Shown: piece by piece, positions 21,560 to 30,968 of the stretch
Numbering within the stretch: the stretch's first letter is position 1
Layout: each line of letters starts with the position of its first letter
Assembly (NCBI RefSeq): GCF_000158175.1
Contig: NZ_DS999411.1
Location: forward strand, 481,009 to 545,008
Length of the DNA: 64,000 bases
Origin: Luminiphilus syltensis NOR5-1B
GTDB lineage: Bacteria > Pseudomonadota > Gammaproteobacteria > Pseudomonadales > Halieaceae
Direction of reading: 5' to 3'
Notes under the pieces: generated by a model
What the model saw: the letters and a program-made list of their open reading frames with translations, nothing else
What the model was told of the DNA's origin: nothing
Database searches by the model: none
Position numbers and translations under genes: made by a program

Positions 21560-24100
21560 TCAGAGCCCTTCCGGACCCAGAGGCCGGAACGCCAGAATGA
21601 GTTTTGGCAAGAGCAGCAACGCGCCTGCGACCGCCGCAATCATCGCCGCCATGGTCAGCAAGCCGAAATACAGGCTGGGGGTAAAGTTTGACAGGGTTAG
21701 CAGGGAGAAACCGACGCAGATGGTCAGCGTGGTGTAATACATCGCCCTGCCGATACTGCCATGACTGCGATACATCGCCGCGTGGTAATCACCGTCTTTG
21801 GCAAACTCGGTGCGGAATCGATGAATGTAGTGAATACAATCATCAACCCCAATACCCACCACTATCGCGGCGATCGTGATGGTCATGATATCCAGCGGTA
21901 TACCCAGAATACCCATGGCTCCCAATACCATTCCCGCGGCAAGCAGATTGGGCGCCAGTGCCAGCAAGGCGAGTGACAACGACCTGAACAACACCCAGAA
22001 CATCACACCAATCGCCGCGAAAACAGCGCCCAGGGTCAGAATCTGGGATGAAAACAGGCTTTGAAGCACGTTGTTGTAAAGCACCAGCAAGCCGGTAAAA
22101 CGGATCTGGTCGGGTTCAATATCGAGCTCATCAACCAGGGTCTGGCGCAGGGTTTTCAGGAAACTGTCCCGGCGCAGACTTTCGCTGGTCTCCATAACGC
22201 GGACACTGATTCGCGCCTCATCGACACCGGGCGCAAAATAGGGATTAACCAGTGTTTCCGCCACATTGTCGGGCATGCTGTTCTCGATAAGCGCCAACTC
22301 GATTGAGCCCAGCTTTGAACCGAAAAGACCATCCAGAACCTCAAACGCCGTCGATAGCGACATCACCTTACCCGACTCCTCCCGCGCCTCAACAATGTCG
22401 TGGGCCTGATCGAGAATACGTCGGCCCTGAAGCGTGAACCAGTAGCTGGGGCCGCTGTCCGAGTCGTTCGATGCAAAAGGATCATTACTTTCGGCGAAAG
22501 GATCATCTCCGAAAAAGTCATCATCGAATCCGATATCGCCGGTGCTTTCAGCCGGCGCTTGCAGTGCCGATTCACTATCCGATGGCGCGGTCTCCCCGGG
22601 CGCGAACAAAACAATATCGAGGGGTATCGTCCCACCCAGCTTTTCGTCGAGGAGCACCATGCCCTGATAGATTTCAGTGCTCTCCTTGAAATAATCGATG
22701 AACCGATTCTCCACCTTCAGCTGGGTGATGCCATAGATGGTCAGCGCCGTCAGTAACAACGTAGTGCCAAAAACCGCGCTGCCGTGATGCGCCACCCAGA
22801 CGGCAAAGCGGGTCGTCATCGCCTGCTCACTTGCCCTGGATTCACCCCGGGTCTGCTCGGGTAACACCGCCATCAACGCTGGCACCATCAGAAACGTCAT
22901 GGCAAAGCCGACAACAATACCCACGGTCATCATCCAACCGAAATCAATCACCGGTTGAATTTTAGCCACCACCAATGAGGAGAAGGCCACTATGGTGGTC
23001 AGGGCCGTGTAGAAGCAGGGCGTAACCATCAACCGCGCTGTGGCTGCCGCGCGCTCACTCCGCGACATGCTCGGCTCTCGCCATTCGAGCTCGCGATAGC
23101 GCACCACCAGGTGAATAGAGAGTGAGAGGGTGATGATCAGCAGCACCGCCACAAAATTTGACGAGATAACGCTCATGCGCCAGTCGAGGGCGGCGAGCAG
23201 ACCCAGCATTAGCGTTGCTGTCAGCGCGCAGTTGAGTATTGGGGCCACCACCCAGCGCCAGTCACGGAAGATAACCAACAGCACGATTGCCATGATAAAG
23301 ATGATCGCCGTGCCAAAGGTGACCAGATCGGACTGCACAAAGGCCAGCATATCCGCCGCGATCATCGGTACGCCACCGACGAAGATCTCGGCGTGATCAC
23401 GATAGCGGGAGGCGACTTCCCGCACATCAGCGACCAGTCGGGAGCGATTACTCGAGTAGCGCGCGGACGCCGCATCATACTCGGCCTCAACCGCGTCGAG
23501 CCGCGCCAGGCCAGCGGCATCGAGGGCATCCTGCGCGGCCTGCTGCCGAAGCTCGCTACGTTCATCGAGTAGTTGTTCGGCTTCAGTGTCGGGCTCGAGG
23601 TTGACCTGAACAGCGGTCAGGTCACCGTCTTCGCTCGCGAGCAGATTGCGGTAGATGGGGCTGGTGGTGAGTTCGCGCAGCGCGAGAAAGCGATCCACGC
23701 CCGGATCCCGCAATGTGGGTAGCGAGTCGGCCCGGGCTATGTCGAGTAAATCAAGGGGCGGACTTTCGAGCAAGGGCACATCAAGCAGGGTGGTAACGCC
23801 GCGCACACCCTCGATATCACCAAGCTCTTCCGCGAGGGCCCTGAGCGGACCCAGGGACTTTTCGGATAGGAGCGGCACACCCGGACGCCAGGTTAAAACC
23901 AGGAACTCATTGCTGTCGTAGTGGCTTGCGGTCTCTCGAAAAAAGGCCAGATCGGGATCGCCCTGCAGCAATAACGCGTCGGAAGAGGCATCCAGGCGAG
24001 TTTTGCCCACCTGGGTAACTGCGACCAGCCCCAGAGCCAGCAATAAGAGTAGCGTCAAAAACGGCCGATCCAGCACCAGCCGGCGGTACACCTTTTCCAT
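21560..24100 (-). CDS. RND/MMPL-superfamily exporter
   Basis: An 846-residue inner-membrane protein with two halves, each one membrane helix, a large periplasmic loop and five more helices. GVDDCIHYIHRFRTEF and the AVLLIITLSLSIHLVVRYRELEW helix mark the MMPL/HpnN-like class, which exports lipids or hopanoids rather than drugs; the cargo here is unknown. The second periplasmic loop carries an acidic, Phe/Asp-rich insert (around residues 515-545, with FFGDDPFAESNDPF). It begins 17 bases after mpl and precedes the YkgJ-like and LON-domain genes. Confidence 0.88.
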   Translation of the reverse strand: MEKVYRRLVLDRPFLTLLLLLALGLVAVTQVGKTRLDASSDALLLQGDPDLAFFRETASHYDSNEFLVLTWRPGVPLLSEKSLGPLRALAEELGDIEGVRGVTTLLDVPLLESPPLDLLDIARADSLPTLRDPGVDRFLALRELTTSPIYRNLLASEDGDLTAVQVNLEPDTEAEQLLDERSELRQQAAQDALDAAGLARLDAVEAEYDAASARYSSNRSRLVADVREVASRYRDHAEIFVGGVPMIAADMLAFVQSDLVTFGTAIIFIMAIVLLVIFRDWRWVVAPILNCALTATLMLGLLAALDWRMSVISSNFVAVLLIITLSLSIHLVVRYRELEWREPSMSRSERAAATARLMVTPCFYTALTTIVAFSSLVVAKIQPVIDFGWMMTVGIVVGFAMTFLMVPALMAVLPEQTRGESRASEQAMTTRFAVWVAHHGSAVFGTTLLLTALTIYGITQLKVENRFIDYFKESTEIYQGMVLLDEKLGGTIPLDIVLFAPGETAPSDSESALQAPAESTGDIGFDDDFFGDDPFAESNDPFASNDSDSGPSYWFTLQGRRILDQAHDIVEAREESGKVMSLSTAFEVLDGLFGSKLGSIELALIENSMPDNVAETLVNPYFAPGVDEARISVRVMETSESLRRDSFLKTLRQTLVDELDIEPDQIRFTGLLVLYNNVLQSLFSSQILTLGAVFAAIGVMFWVLFRSLSLALLALAPNLLAAGMVLGAMGILGIPLDIMTITIAAIVVGIGVDDCIHYIHRFRTEFAKDGDYHAAMYRSHGSIGRAMYYTTLTICVGFSLLTLSNFTPSLYFGLLTMAAMIAAVAGALLLLPKLILAFRPLGPEGL

Positions 24101-24117
24101 AATACAATTCCGAAGAT

Positions 24118-25488
24118 TCAGAGGGCGCGGTTTTGCAACGCCTCGAGCAAGCGATCATGAAAACCTGAAAAGCCGCCATTGCTCATTACGACCACAGTGT
24201 CGCCGGGCCTGACGGTATCAACAACAACGCCTACCAGGGCATCAATATCAGCGATTCGAGAGGACCGATCAGGATCTTCTGAGACTATACGTTCCAAAGC
24301 CCAGTTCAGACCGGGTGGTTCGAACCAGAATACCCGATCAGCCGCCTCCGTTGCAGGGCCGAGGGCCTCCGCATGAACACCGGCGCGCATCGTATTTGAG
24401 CGGGGTTCGATCACCGCAATCAGGCGCCCCCCCTCCATTCTCGCCTTCATACCCGCAAGCGTGGTCGCAATCGCCGTAGGATGATGGGCGAAGTCATCAT
24501 AAACCGACACGCCACCCGGCGAACCCCGCCACTCGAGACGACGTTTCACTCCGTTGAAGTCAGCCAGCGCTTTGGCGGCGATCCGAGGGGCAATTCCCAC
24601 ATGTCGTGCCGCCGCCATGGCGGCGCTCGCATTGGCGACGTTATGGGCACCAAACAGGGGCCATGTCACAGAATGGGACTGCCCATCGGGTGCCTTCAGG
24701 ACAAACTCCCCGCCGCCGCCTGCGATTACCTGCCACGACCAGTTACAGTCTGGCTGTTGTCCTACAGTAGCCGCAGGTGTCCAACAGCCGCGCTCGAGAA
24801 CCCGTTGCACAGCGGCCGAACCGTCATGAATGATGTGGCCCTGCTCGGGAACGCAGCGAATCAGATGATGGAACTGCTGCTCGATGGCCGCCAAATCGGG
24901 GAAAATGTCCGCGTGATCGTATTCAAGGTTACCGATGATCAGGGTGCGCGGTTTGTAGTGAATAAACTTTGAGCGCTTGTCGAAAAAGGCCGTGTCGTAC
25001 TCGTCGGCCTCCACCACAAAGAAGTCGCTGCCGCCGAGCCGCGCGGACACGCCGAAATTGGCCGGAACCCCGCCGACCAGAAATCCGGGATCCATACCGG
25101 CATACTCGAGTATCCACGCCAGCAGGCTGGTGGTCGTCGTTTTACCGTGGGTTCCCGAAACGGCCAGCACCCAGCGATCGGCCAGGAGATGTTCGCCCAG
25201 CCACTGGGGACCTGAGGTGTAGGGCAGATTCGCATTGAGCATATATTCGATGGCCGGATTGCCCCGGCTCATCGCATTGCCAACAACGACCAGGTCCGGT
25301 GCCGGTTGCAGGTGCTCGGGATGGTAGCCTTCCTCGACGGTAATTCCCGACTCGCGCAACTGTGTGCTCATTGGCGGATAGACCTGGGCATCGGACCCAG
25401 AGACCCGGTAACCCATCTCTCGTGCCAGCAGCGCCAAACCGCCCATAAACGTGCCGCAAATACCGAGTATGTGAATATGCTGGGACAA
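24118..25488 (-). CDS. mpl: Murein tripeptide ligase Mpl
   Basis: Attaches recycled L-Ala-gamma-D-Glu-meso-DAP to UDP-MurNAc. The 456-residue Mur-ligase shows MSQHIHILGICGTFMGGLA at the start (UDP-binding Rossmann), the ATP P-loop VSGTHGKTTTTSLLAW and the DFAHHPTAI segment near the C-terminal domain, all typical of Mpl. The start codon is TTG, with GGAG upstream. First gene of the operon leading to the RND exporter; divergent from the phosphofructokinase gene. Confidence 0.95.
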   Translation of the reverse strand: MSQHIHILGICGTFMGGLALLAREMGYRVSGSDAQVYPPMSTQLRESGITVEEGYHPEHLQPAPDLVVVGNAMSRGNPAIEYMLNANLPYTSGPQWLGEHLLADRWVLAVSGTHGKTTTTSLLAWILEYAGMDPGFLVGGVPANFGVSARLGGSDFFVVEADEYDTAFFDKRSKFIHYKPRTLIIGNLEYDHADIFPDLAAIEQQFHHLIRCVPEQGHIIHDGSAAVQRVLERGCWTPAATVGQQPDCNWSWQVIAGGGGEFVLKAPDGQSHSVTWPLFGAHNVANASAAMAAARHVGIAPRIAAKALADFNGVKRRLEWRGSPGGVSVYDDFAHHPTAIATTLAGMKARMEGGRLIAVIEPRSNTMRAGVHAEALGPATEAADRVFWFEPPGLNWALERIVSEDPDRSSRIADIDALVGVVVDTVRPGDTVVVMSNGGFSGFHDRLLEALQNRAL

Positions 25489-25594
25489 GAAGCGGCTCCA
25501 AGACGGGCGTTTCAGTTTATCATGTTGGACGAGTGCTCAGGGCCGCCCAAATGCGACACTCCCTGCTTTGTCTGTTCTCGGTTCGGAAGGTTCC

Positions 25595-26857
25595 ATGCCA
25601 AAAGCCAATGCGTTTTATGCACAATCAGGCGGCGTCACGCCGGTCATCAATGCGTCAGCAGCGGGCGTCATCGAAACCGCCGCGCTGCACAAACAGCAGA
25701 TCGGTAAAGTGTACGCTGGTCGCAATGGTATTCTCGGGGCGCTTACCGAGGACCTGATCGATACTTCGAAGGAGCCCCGCCGCAACATCCGCGAGTTAAT
25801 CAACACCCCCTCCGGTGCTTTCGGTTCCTGTCGCTACAAACTTCGAAGCATCGAGGAGAACCGGGCGGAGTACGAGCGGCTGATTGAGGTATTCAAGGCC
25901 CACAATATCCGCTACTTCTTCTATAACGGCGGCGGCGACTCGGCGGATACCTGCCTCAAAGTGTCCCAGCTGAGCAAGAAATTGGGCTACCCACTACAGG
26001 CCATCCATGTACCCAAGACGATCGACAACGACCTGCCCGTTACGGACAACTCGCCCGGGTTCGGCTCCGTGGCCAAATACGTTGCGATCTCGACCCGCGA
26101 GGCCGCGCTCGACGTCGCTTCCATGTGCTCGACGTCCACCAAGGTATTTATTCTCGAAGTGATGGGTCGTCACGCGGGCTGGATTGCCGGGGCTTCGGGG
26201 CTCGCCGCCGAAAAAAGCGGCGATGCGCCGCATATTATCCTGTTCCCGGAAGTCCCCTTCGAACAGGCCCGATTTATCGACAAAGTCCGAAAGACCGTGG
26301 AAAAACGCGGGCACTGCGTCATCGTCGCCTCGGAAGGCGCACAGTACGCCGATGGTGCATTTCTCAGTGACTCCGGCATCACGGACGCCTTTGGCCACGC
26401 CCAGCTCGGAGGGGTTGCACCCATGCTCGCCAACCTGGTGCAGAGCGAGTTGGGCTACAAGAACCACTGGGCGGTCGCCGATTATTTGCAGCGCGCTGCC
26501 CGCCATATAGCCAGCAAAACCGACGTCGAACAGGCCTATGCCGTCGGTAAGGCAGCGGTTGAAATGGCCATTGCCGGTAAAAACGCAGTGATGCCCGTTA
26601 TCCAACGCAAGTCTGGGAAAACCTATCGATGGTCCGTGGGTGAAGCGCCATTGGAGCGAATCGCCAACCGGGAAAAAGCCATGCCAAAACGGTTTATCAG
26701 CAGCGATGGCTTTAACATCACAGCGGCCGCCCGGCGTTATTTCGCGCCACTGATCCAGGGCGAGGCCTACCCGACATATTCAGGAGGGATGCCCCGGTAT
26801 GTCACGCTCAAGTGCGTCCCGGTACCGAAAAAATTGAAGACACGTTTCGACCCGTGA
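25595..26857 (+). CDS. Pyrophosphate-dependent 6-phosphofructokinase
   Basis: Interconverts fructose 6-phosphate and fructose 1,6-bisphosphate. The ATG at 25595 (MPKANAFYAQSGGVTPVINAS) gives 420 residues. Two sites favour PPi over ATP: the nucleotide loop reads GGGDS (112-116), with Asp where ATP enzymes have Gly, and PKTIDND carries Lys141 where ATP enzymes have Gly. MGRHAGWIAG also fits the PPi class. Such enzymes are reversible and save ATP. A soluble pyrophosphatase gene follows 118 bases downstream on the same strand. Biochemical proof of phosphoryl donor is not available from sequence. Confidence 0.9.
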   Translation: MPKANAFYAQSGGVTPVINASAAGVIETAALHKQQIGKVYAGRNGILGALTEDLIDTSKEPRRNIRELINTPSGAFGSCRYKLRSIEENRAEYERLIEVFKAHNIRYFFYNGGGDSADTCLKVSQLSKKLGYPLQAIHVPKTIDNDLPVTDNSPGFGSVAKYVAISTREAALDVASMCSTSTKVFILEVMGRHAGWIAGASGLAAEKSGDAPHIILFPEVPFEQARFIDKVRKTVEKRGHCVIVASEGAQYADGAFLSDSGITDAFGHAQLGGVAPMLANLVQSELGYKNHWAVADYLQRAARHIASKTDVEQAYAVGKAAVEMAIAGKNAVMPVIQRKSGKTYRWSVGEAPLERIANREKAMPKRFISSDGFNITAAARRYFAPLIQGEAYPTYSGGMPRYVTLKCVPVPKKLKTRFDP

Positions 26858-26975
26858 GCCGGAATCGACAGCCCGATGGCGTCGGTCCCCGCGACTTATT
26901 GCGGGCTGGACTGGCAATCGGGGTATGATGCGCACCGCTTGAAATCCGTTTCTATAACCCAAGAAGGAGAAATAA

Positions 26976-27611
26976 ATGTACAACGATGGTGAATTTGCAC
27001 GCTGGCGACGTCACCCCTGGCATGGGCTCGCGCCCATGGCTGACGACGCTGACGAGGGCGTGGTTACCGCCTATATCGAGATGCTGCCCAGCGACACCGT
27101 AAAGTACGAGCTGGACAAGAACACGGGGTTCCTGATGGTCGACCGACCCCAGCGCACCACCGCGACGCCCCCTGCGCTGTACGGTTTTATCCCTAGAACC
27201 TATTGTGCCGAGGAAGTGGCCAAGCGCTGTGAACACGCGGATGTCGCCGATGGCGACCCCCTGGACATCTGTGTTTTCTCTGAACGCCTGATTACCCGAG
27301 CCGATATTATCCTTCAGGCGCGAGTCGTTGGCGGTATCCAAATGATCGATGACGGCGAGGCCGACGATAAAATTATTGCGGTTCTCGATGGCGACAATAT
27401 CTGGGGCGGTGTACACGATATCGCCGACCTGCCACCGATCAAAACCGAGCGTCTGCAGCATTATTTTTCGACCTACAAAATGATTCCGGGAAAGGACATC
27501 GAAATTCGAGTCGATACGGTCTATGGGCGTGATGAAGCCCTGAAGGTGATCGAAGCGTCCCGAACCGATTACAACAACCACTATGGGCATCTGTTCGATC
27601 GGAAGTCCTAG
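26976..27611 (+). CDS. ppa: Soluble inorganic pyrophosphatase, family I
   Basis: Hydrolyses PPi to phosphate. The 211-residue protein has the family I active-site signature DGDPLDICVF (about residues 90-99), YGFIPRTYC and the KTERLQHYF/YKMIPGK region. It is about 35 residues longer than E. coli Ppa, with an N-terminal segment FARWRRHPWHGL that resembles the longer eukaryote-like or plant-like branch. AAGAAGGAGAAATAA just before the ATG is a strong ribosome-binding site. It is next to the PPi-dependent phosphofructokinase gene. Confidence 0.9.
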   Translation: MYNDGEFARWRRHPWHGLAPMADDADEGVVTAYIEMLPSDTVKYELDKNTGFLMVDRPQRTTATPPALYGFIPRTYCAEEVAKRCEHADVADGDPLDICVFSERLITRADIILQARVVGGIQMIDDGEADDKIIAVLDGDNIWGGVHDIADLPPIKTERLQHYFSTYKMIPGKDIEIRVDTVYGRDEALKVIEASRTDYNNHYGHLFDRKS

Positions 27612-27660
27612 TGCACCCGGTGCGCCCCGGGTAACGGGCCGCACCGCTTATCGATCGGCT

Positions 27661-28371
27661 TCAGCAACCCAGGTTGACGAAGCGCCCCCACAATTCGGCA
27701 ACACGATCGATTACCGACTCCCCCAGGGCCAGAGGGCTGGTCTCCGGCCACTGCGGATCCCCGCGCCACAACGGCACAAGAAGCTCCGCCGATACCGCGG
27801 GAGAAAAGCCCTGTGCGGTATCGCGGTGACTGACATGCCAGGGCTCGGGGGCAACGCCACCTTGATCCTCAGCATAGGGGCGAAAAAACCCTTCGGCATC
27901 GTCTCGAGAAATACAATCACCCAACCAGTCAGACAGGGCGGCAAACGGCCCATCGCCGGTGTACTCGTCGGGTTCAAGACGTAGCCGATAACCGTCGTCG
28001 ATCGCCGCGGCATCATAAACATCCAAATCCGATCCCCAGTGGTGCCGCGATGTTCCCGGCAAGGCCGAAAACCGCATAATCGCGTCTATCCATTCGCCAT
28101 CGCTCATCGACGCCCGCTGCAACGGACGCCCCTTACCGTCGACAACAATCCGGTTGCCAGCCGCCTTGGCATCCCAAATCATTCGTTGGCGGGCATAGCT
28201 GCGGAAACCGGAAGCAATGGTGAGATCGAAACCTAGCGCCTGGCCGCGCCGCCTCAGGCGCTGCCAGGCCACTACGGTGTCGGGGCCCAACCGGTGGCGC
28301 CCCCTGAAAGGGACCAAATGGTCAGCACGTAGTCCAAGTGCCCGCTGCGCTACGAGATTCAGCGAGGCCAT
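27661..28371 (-). CDS. VanY-like D-alanyl-D-alanine carboxypeptidase (M15)
   Basis: The 236-residue zinc peptidase, starting at ATG 28371 (MASLNLVAQRALGL), has the M15B motifs: FDLTIASGFRSYARQRMIWD, the zinc site SRHHWGSDLDV (SxHxxGxAxD-like), and EPWHVSH with the catalytic Glu and third zinc ligand. No signal peptide is visible in this start. The longer open frame upstream lies inside sfsA and is not credible. It starts one base after the sfsA stop, so the two are coupled. Probably trims peptidoglycan peptides, but location is uncertain without a signal. Confidence 0.83.
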   Translation of the reverse strand: MASLNLVAQRALGLRADHLVPFRGRHRLGPDTVVAWQRLRRRGQALGFDLTIASGFRSYARQRMIWDAKAAGNRIVVDGKGRPLQRASMSDGEWIDAIMRFSALPGTSRHHWGSDLDVYDAAAIDDGYRLRLEPDEYTGDGPFAALSDWLGDCISRDDAEGFFRPYAEDQGGVAPEPWHVSHRDTAQGFSPAVSAELLVPLWRGDPQWPETSPLALGESVIDRVAELWGRFVNLGC

Positions 28372-28372
28372 G

Positions 28373-29086
28373 CTAATCCACCAGCACCGGTAACAGCCCG
28401 TCGGGCACGAGATGGCGGGGATCCAGCGACACCTTAAGTGCCAACAGCTCAAGCCCCCCGGCTGCCGCTGCCGCGAGATCGTGGGCGTAATCCGGATCGA
28501 TATCCCCGGCCGCAGCCACGCGCTCGATACCCTCATGAAAAACGCAGAAGACCAGGGCTACCCGGGTATTGGCATCCCGGACGGCCATCAATTCCTTGAT
28601 ATGCTTTTTCGCCCGGACGCTCACGGCGTCAGGGAATACACCGACACCGCGGTCACGGCACAGCGTAACGGCTTTGACCTCAATCAGTTGACGACGACCA
28701 TCATCCCATTCCGCCATCAGATCCACCCGCGAACCGGCACCAAACTTGACCTCGCTTCGCAATGTGGCGCAATCCTCAGCAAAATCAATCAGTTGGGACT
28801 CGATCGCCTCTCGCACTACCGCGTTGGCCCGTGCCGAATGGATACAGGCCATACCGCTTTCTGTCTCCACCAGCTCCCATGTCCAGGACAGCTTTCGCCT
28901 GGGGTTATCGCTGTGTGATAGCCAAACTCGGCTGCCGGGCTCAGCACATCCCGTCATCGCGCCTGTATTGGGGCAGTGAGCCACTACCCGCTCACCCGAC
29001 GGCAGCAGGACATCCGCGAGAAACCGTTTATACCGACGCTCGAGTACGCCCGCCTGAAGCTTTGGGAAGTCCATCGATGCCCGCAT
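28373..29086 (-). CDS. sfsA: SfsA family DNA/RNA-binding protein
   Basis: A 237-residue protein matching SfsA throughout: RYKRFLADVLLPSGE near the N terminus, AHCPNTGAMTGC, and the nuclease-like RVDLMAEWDDGRRQLIEVKAVTL segment with DxnExK character. Known as a sugar-fermentation stimulation protein, also suggested to be a nuclease. Alternative start at Met5. It is divergent from dksA, as in many gammaproteobacteria where sfsA borders dksA. Confidence 0.93.
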   Translation of the reverse strand: MRASMDFPKLQAGVLERRYKRFLADVLLPSGERVVAHCPNTGAMTGCAEPGSRVWLSHSDNPRRKLSWTWELVETESGMACIHSARANAVVREAIESQLIDFAEDCATLRSEVKFGAGSRVDLMAEWDDGRRQLIEVKAVTLCRDRGVGVFPDAVSVRAKKHIKELMAVRDANTRVALVFCVFHEGIERVAAAGDIDPDYAHDLAAAAAGGLELLALKVSLDPRHLVPDGLLPVLVD

Positions 29087-29169
29087 CGCTGTGATTGAAC
29101 AACCAGTTTAACATCGCGCCCTCGCTTGACTCCGACAAGAAAAACAGCAGCAACAAATGCTGGCCTCTG

Positions 29170-29211
29170 CCCCCCTTATCTGATAGTTTCCCGTGCCGCA
29201 AATACGGGGGG
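29170..29211 (+). other. Hairpin in the dksA leader
   Basis: CCCCCCTTAT (29170-29179) can pair with ATACGGGGGG (29202-29211) with one mismatch and a 22-base loop. It lies 39 bases before the dksA start and has no T-run, so it is not a plain terminator. Could be a leader structure; weak evidence. Confidence 0.35.
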
Positions 29212-29250
29212 ATTTACTCCCTGCTAGAATACGAGTCAGGGGTAGCAAAG

Positions 29251-29988
29251 ATGGCTGCAAAGAAAACGACTGAAAAGAAGGCGCCCGCGAAAGCCAAGAC
29301 GGCGAGCAAAGCCAAATCGCCTGCCAAGAAAGCGGCGGCTAAAAAGAGCCCAGTGAAAAAAGCACCCGCCAAGAAAGCAGCGGCGAAAAAGAGCCCGGCG
29401 AAAAAAGCACCCGCCAAGAAAGCAGCGGCGAAAAAGAGCCCGGCGAAAAAAGCACCCGCCAAGAAAGCGGCAACCAGCAAAGCGCCCGCGAAAAAGGCAC
29501 CTGCGGCCAAGAAGAAACCAGCCGCCAAAAAAGCCGCTTCTGCACGCAACGTGGCCCGGGCCGTCGGTGAGGTCCAGAAGTTTGACGACTTCAAGCCTTA
29601 CAAGCCCGGTCGCGGCGAAAGCTACATGAACGATGAACAGCTTGAGCATTTTCGGCAGATTCTGCTGAACTGGCGCGGCGAGTTGGTCGATGAGGTGACG
29701 CAAACCATCTCGCACATGAAAGACGAGGCTGCGAATTTCCCGGATCCGGCAGACCGAGCGACTCAGGAAGAAGAGTTCAGCCTGGAGCTACGCACTCGCG
29801 ATCGTGAACGCAAGCTGATTAAAAAAATAAATTCGACCCTCGAACGCATCAAGATCGATGACTATGGCTACTGCGATGCCTGTGGTATCGAGATCGGGAT
29901 CCAGCGACTTGAGGCGCGACCCACAGCCACACTCTGCATTGACTGCAAAACACTCGCAGAAATCAAGGAGAAGCAGGAGCTCGGTTGA
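29251..29988 (+). CDS. dksA: DksA with a histone-H1-like Lys/Ala/Pro N-terminal tail
   Basis: DksA binds the RNA polymerase secondary channel and works with ppGpp in the stringent response. The last ~150 residues are an ordinary DksA: coiled coil with [12 protein letters not shown] tip (the functional Asp pair region), then the zinc finger [10 protein letters not shown]...CIDC. Ahead of it lies an extra ~90-residue tail built of [14 protein letters not shown]-type repeats, ending near [12 protein letters not shown] chose ATG 29251 ([14 protein letters not shown]), because upstream in-frame sequence is not DksA-like. The tail resembles histone H1 or AlgP C-terminal arms and should bind nucleic acid. 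gluQRS overlaps the stop by 4 bases. Confidence 0.93.
   Translation: MAAKKTTEKKAPAKAKTASKAKSPAKKAAAKKSPVKKAPAKKAAAKKSPAKKAPAKKAAAKKSPAKKAPAKKAATSKAPAKKAPAAKKKPAAKKAASARNVARAVGEVQKFDDFKPYKPGRGESYMNDEQLEHFRQILLNWRGELVDEVTQTISHMKDEAANFPDPADRATQEEEFSLELRTRDRERKLIKKINSTLERIKIDDYGYCDACGIEIGIQRLEARPTATLCIDCKTLAEIKEKQELG
29326..29460 (+). repeat. Three tandem 45-bp units inside dksA
   Basis: Units at 29326-29370, 29371-29415 and 29416-29460 encode 15-residue blocks of the [15 protein letters not shown] type. The last two are identical; the first differs at three positions. Copy number could vary between strains without shifting frame. Confidence 0.93.
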
Positions 29989-30857
29989 GCACCTGCAAAA
30001 GCGGAACCACAGCGCAGTACGTCGGGCGGTTTGCACCGTCTCCGACCGGTCCCCTCCATGCAGGTTCACTGGTCGCGGCGCTGGCCAGTTACCTCGATGC
30101 ACGGCATTACGCGGGTCGGTGGCTGTTGAGAATCGACGACATTGATCCCCCTCGAAGCAGCCCCGGTGCCGATGAACTGATCCCCCAGGCGCTCCGCGCC
30201 CATGGGCTGGACTGGGATGGACATATCCTCCGGCAGAGTGAATCCAGCGACCTTTACGACCGCGCCCTTACCCAGCTTATCAACGCTGATTTGGCGTTCT
30301 ACTGTACCTGTACGCGACGCAGACTGGGCCCCAGTGGTTGCTGTATGGCCGACTGCGCCAACCAGAACCACAGCACTGACGACTCCAGTCTCCGGGTCCG
30401 GGTTCCACCGGATACCCTTATCGAGTTCCATGATCGATTTATGGGGCTGCAGCGTTATCCCCTTGGCGAGCATCTACCCAACTTTATTATCCGCCGCCGG
30501 GATGGACTGTATGCGTACCAGCTGGCAGCGGCGGTAGATGACGGCGATGGCTTGATTACCGATGTTGTGCGCGGCGCTGATCTACTGCCGTCAACGCCCC
30601 GACAAATTTATTTGCAGCGACTGCTGGGCCTGGCAACACCGCGCTATGCCCACGTACCCGTGGTTTGTGGCAGTGACGGTGAAAAGCTGAGCAAGCAAAC
30701 CGGAGCGCAGCCTTTGGAGGCCGCCAATGCCCGGCACAACCTACTTGCCGCACTGGCGTTTCTGGCCCAGGAACAGCCCCCCGAAATTGGCCAGTCGATG
30801 GCTGAAATGGTGGACTGGAGTGTTACTCATTGGGATCCCGAGAGACTGATTCGGTAA
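29985..30857 (+). CDS. gluQRS: Glutamyl-Q tRNA(Asp) synthetase
   Basis: Attaches glutamate to queuosine-34 of tRNA-Asp. The 290-residue product is a truncated GluRS-like class I synthetase with [16 protein letters not shown] (HIGH region, residues 10-25), a zinc-type CTCTRRR..C..DC cluster and EKLSKQTGA (KMSKS equivalent). There is no anticodon-binding domain. Start is TTG at 29985, overlapping the dksA stop. The dksA-gluQRS pair is conserved in gammaproteobacteria. Confidence 0.94.
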   Translation: MSTCKSGTTAQYVGRFAPSPTGPLHAGSLVAALASYLDARHYAGRWLLRIDDIDPPRSSPGADELIPQALRAHGLDWDGHILRQSESSDLYDRALTQLINADLAFYCTCTRRRLGPSGCCMADCANQNHSTDDSSLRVRVPPDTLIEFHDRFMGLQRYPLGEHLPNFIIRRRDGLYAYQLAAAVDDGDGLITDVVRGADLLPSTPRQIYLQRLLGLATPRYAHVPVVCGSDGEKLSKQTGAQPLEAANARHNLLAALAFLAQEQPPEIGQSMAEMVDWSVTHWDPERLIR

Positions 30858-30902
30858 CGCAAAACGCAAAACTGTTACTTCCCGATGCATTCTGCAGTAA
30901 CA
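30854..30902. promoter_or_regulatory. Three GTAAC/GTTAC half-sites upstream of cbrB
   Basis: GTAAC at 30854-30858, TGTTAC at 30873-30878 and GTAACA at 30897-30902 are spaced by 20 and 23 bases centre to centre. TGTTAC-N18-GTAACA forms an inverted pair. As I recall, P. putida CbrB recognises TGTTAC/GTAACA subsites, so autoregulation is an inference. The first overlaps the gluQRS stop. Confidence 0.5.
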
Positions 30903-30968
30903 TCGTGGCTTGCCGGGGTCGCGGTACTTCCCTGACGCACCACAGACAAGCAACACCAAGGTGATTCG

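Noticed and set aside
29214-29594. 126-codon Ala/Phe/Leu-rich minus-strand frame opposite the dksA tail
   Set aside because: A direct consequence of the Lys/Ala repeat on the other strand; hydrophobic only because AAR codons read as Phe/Leu in reverse.
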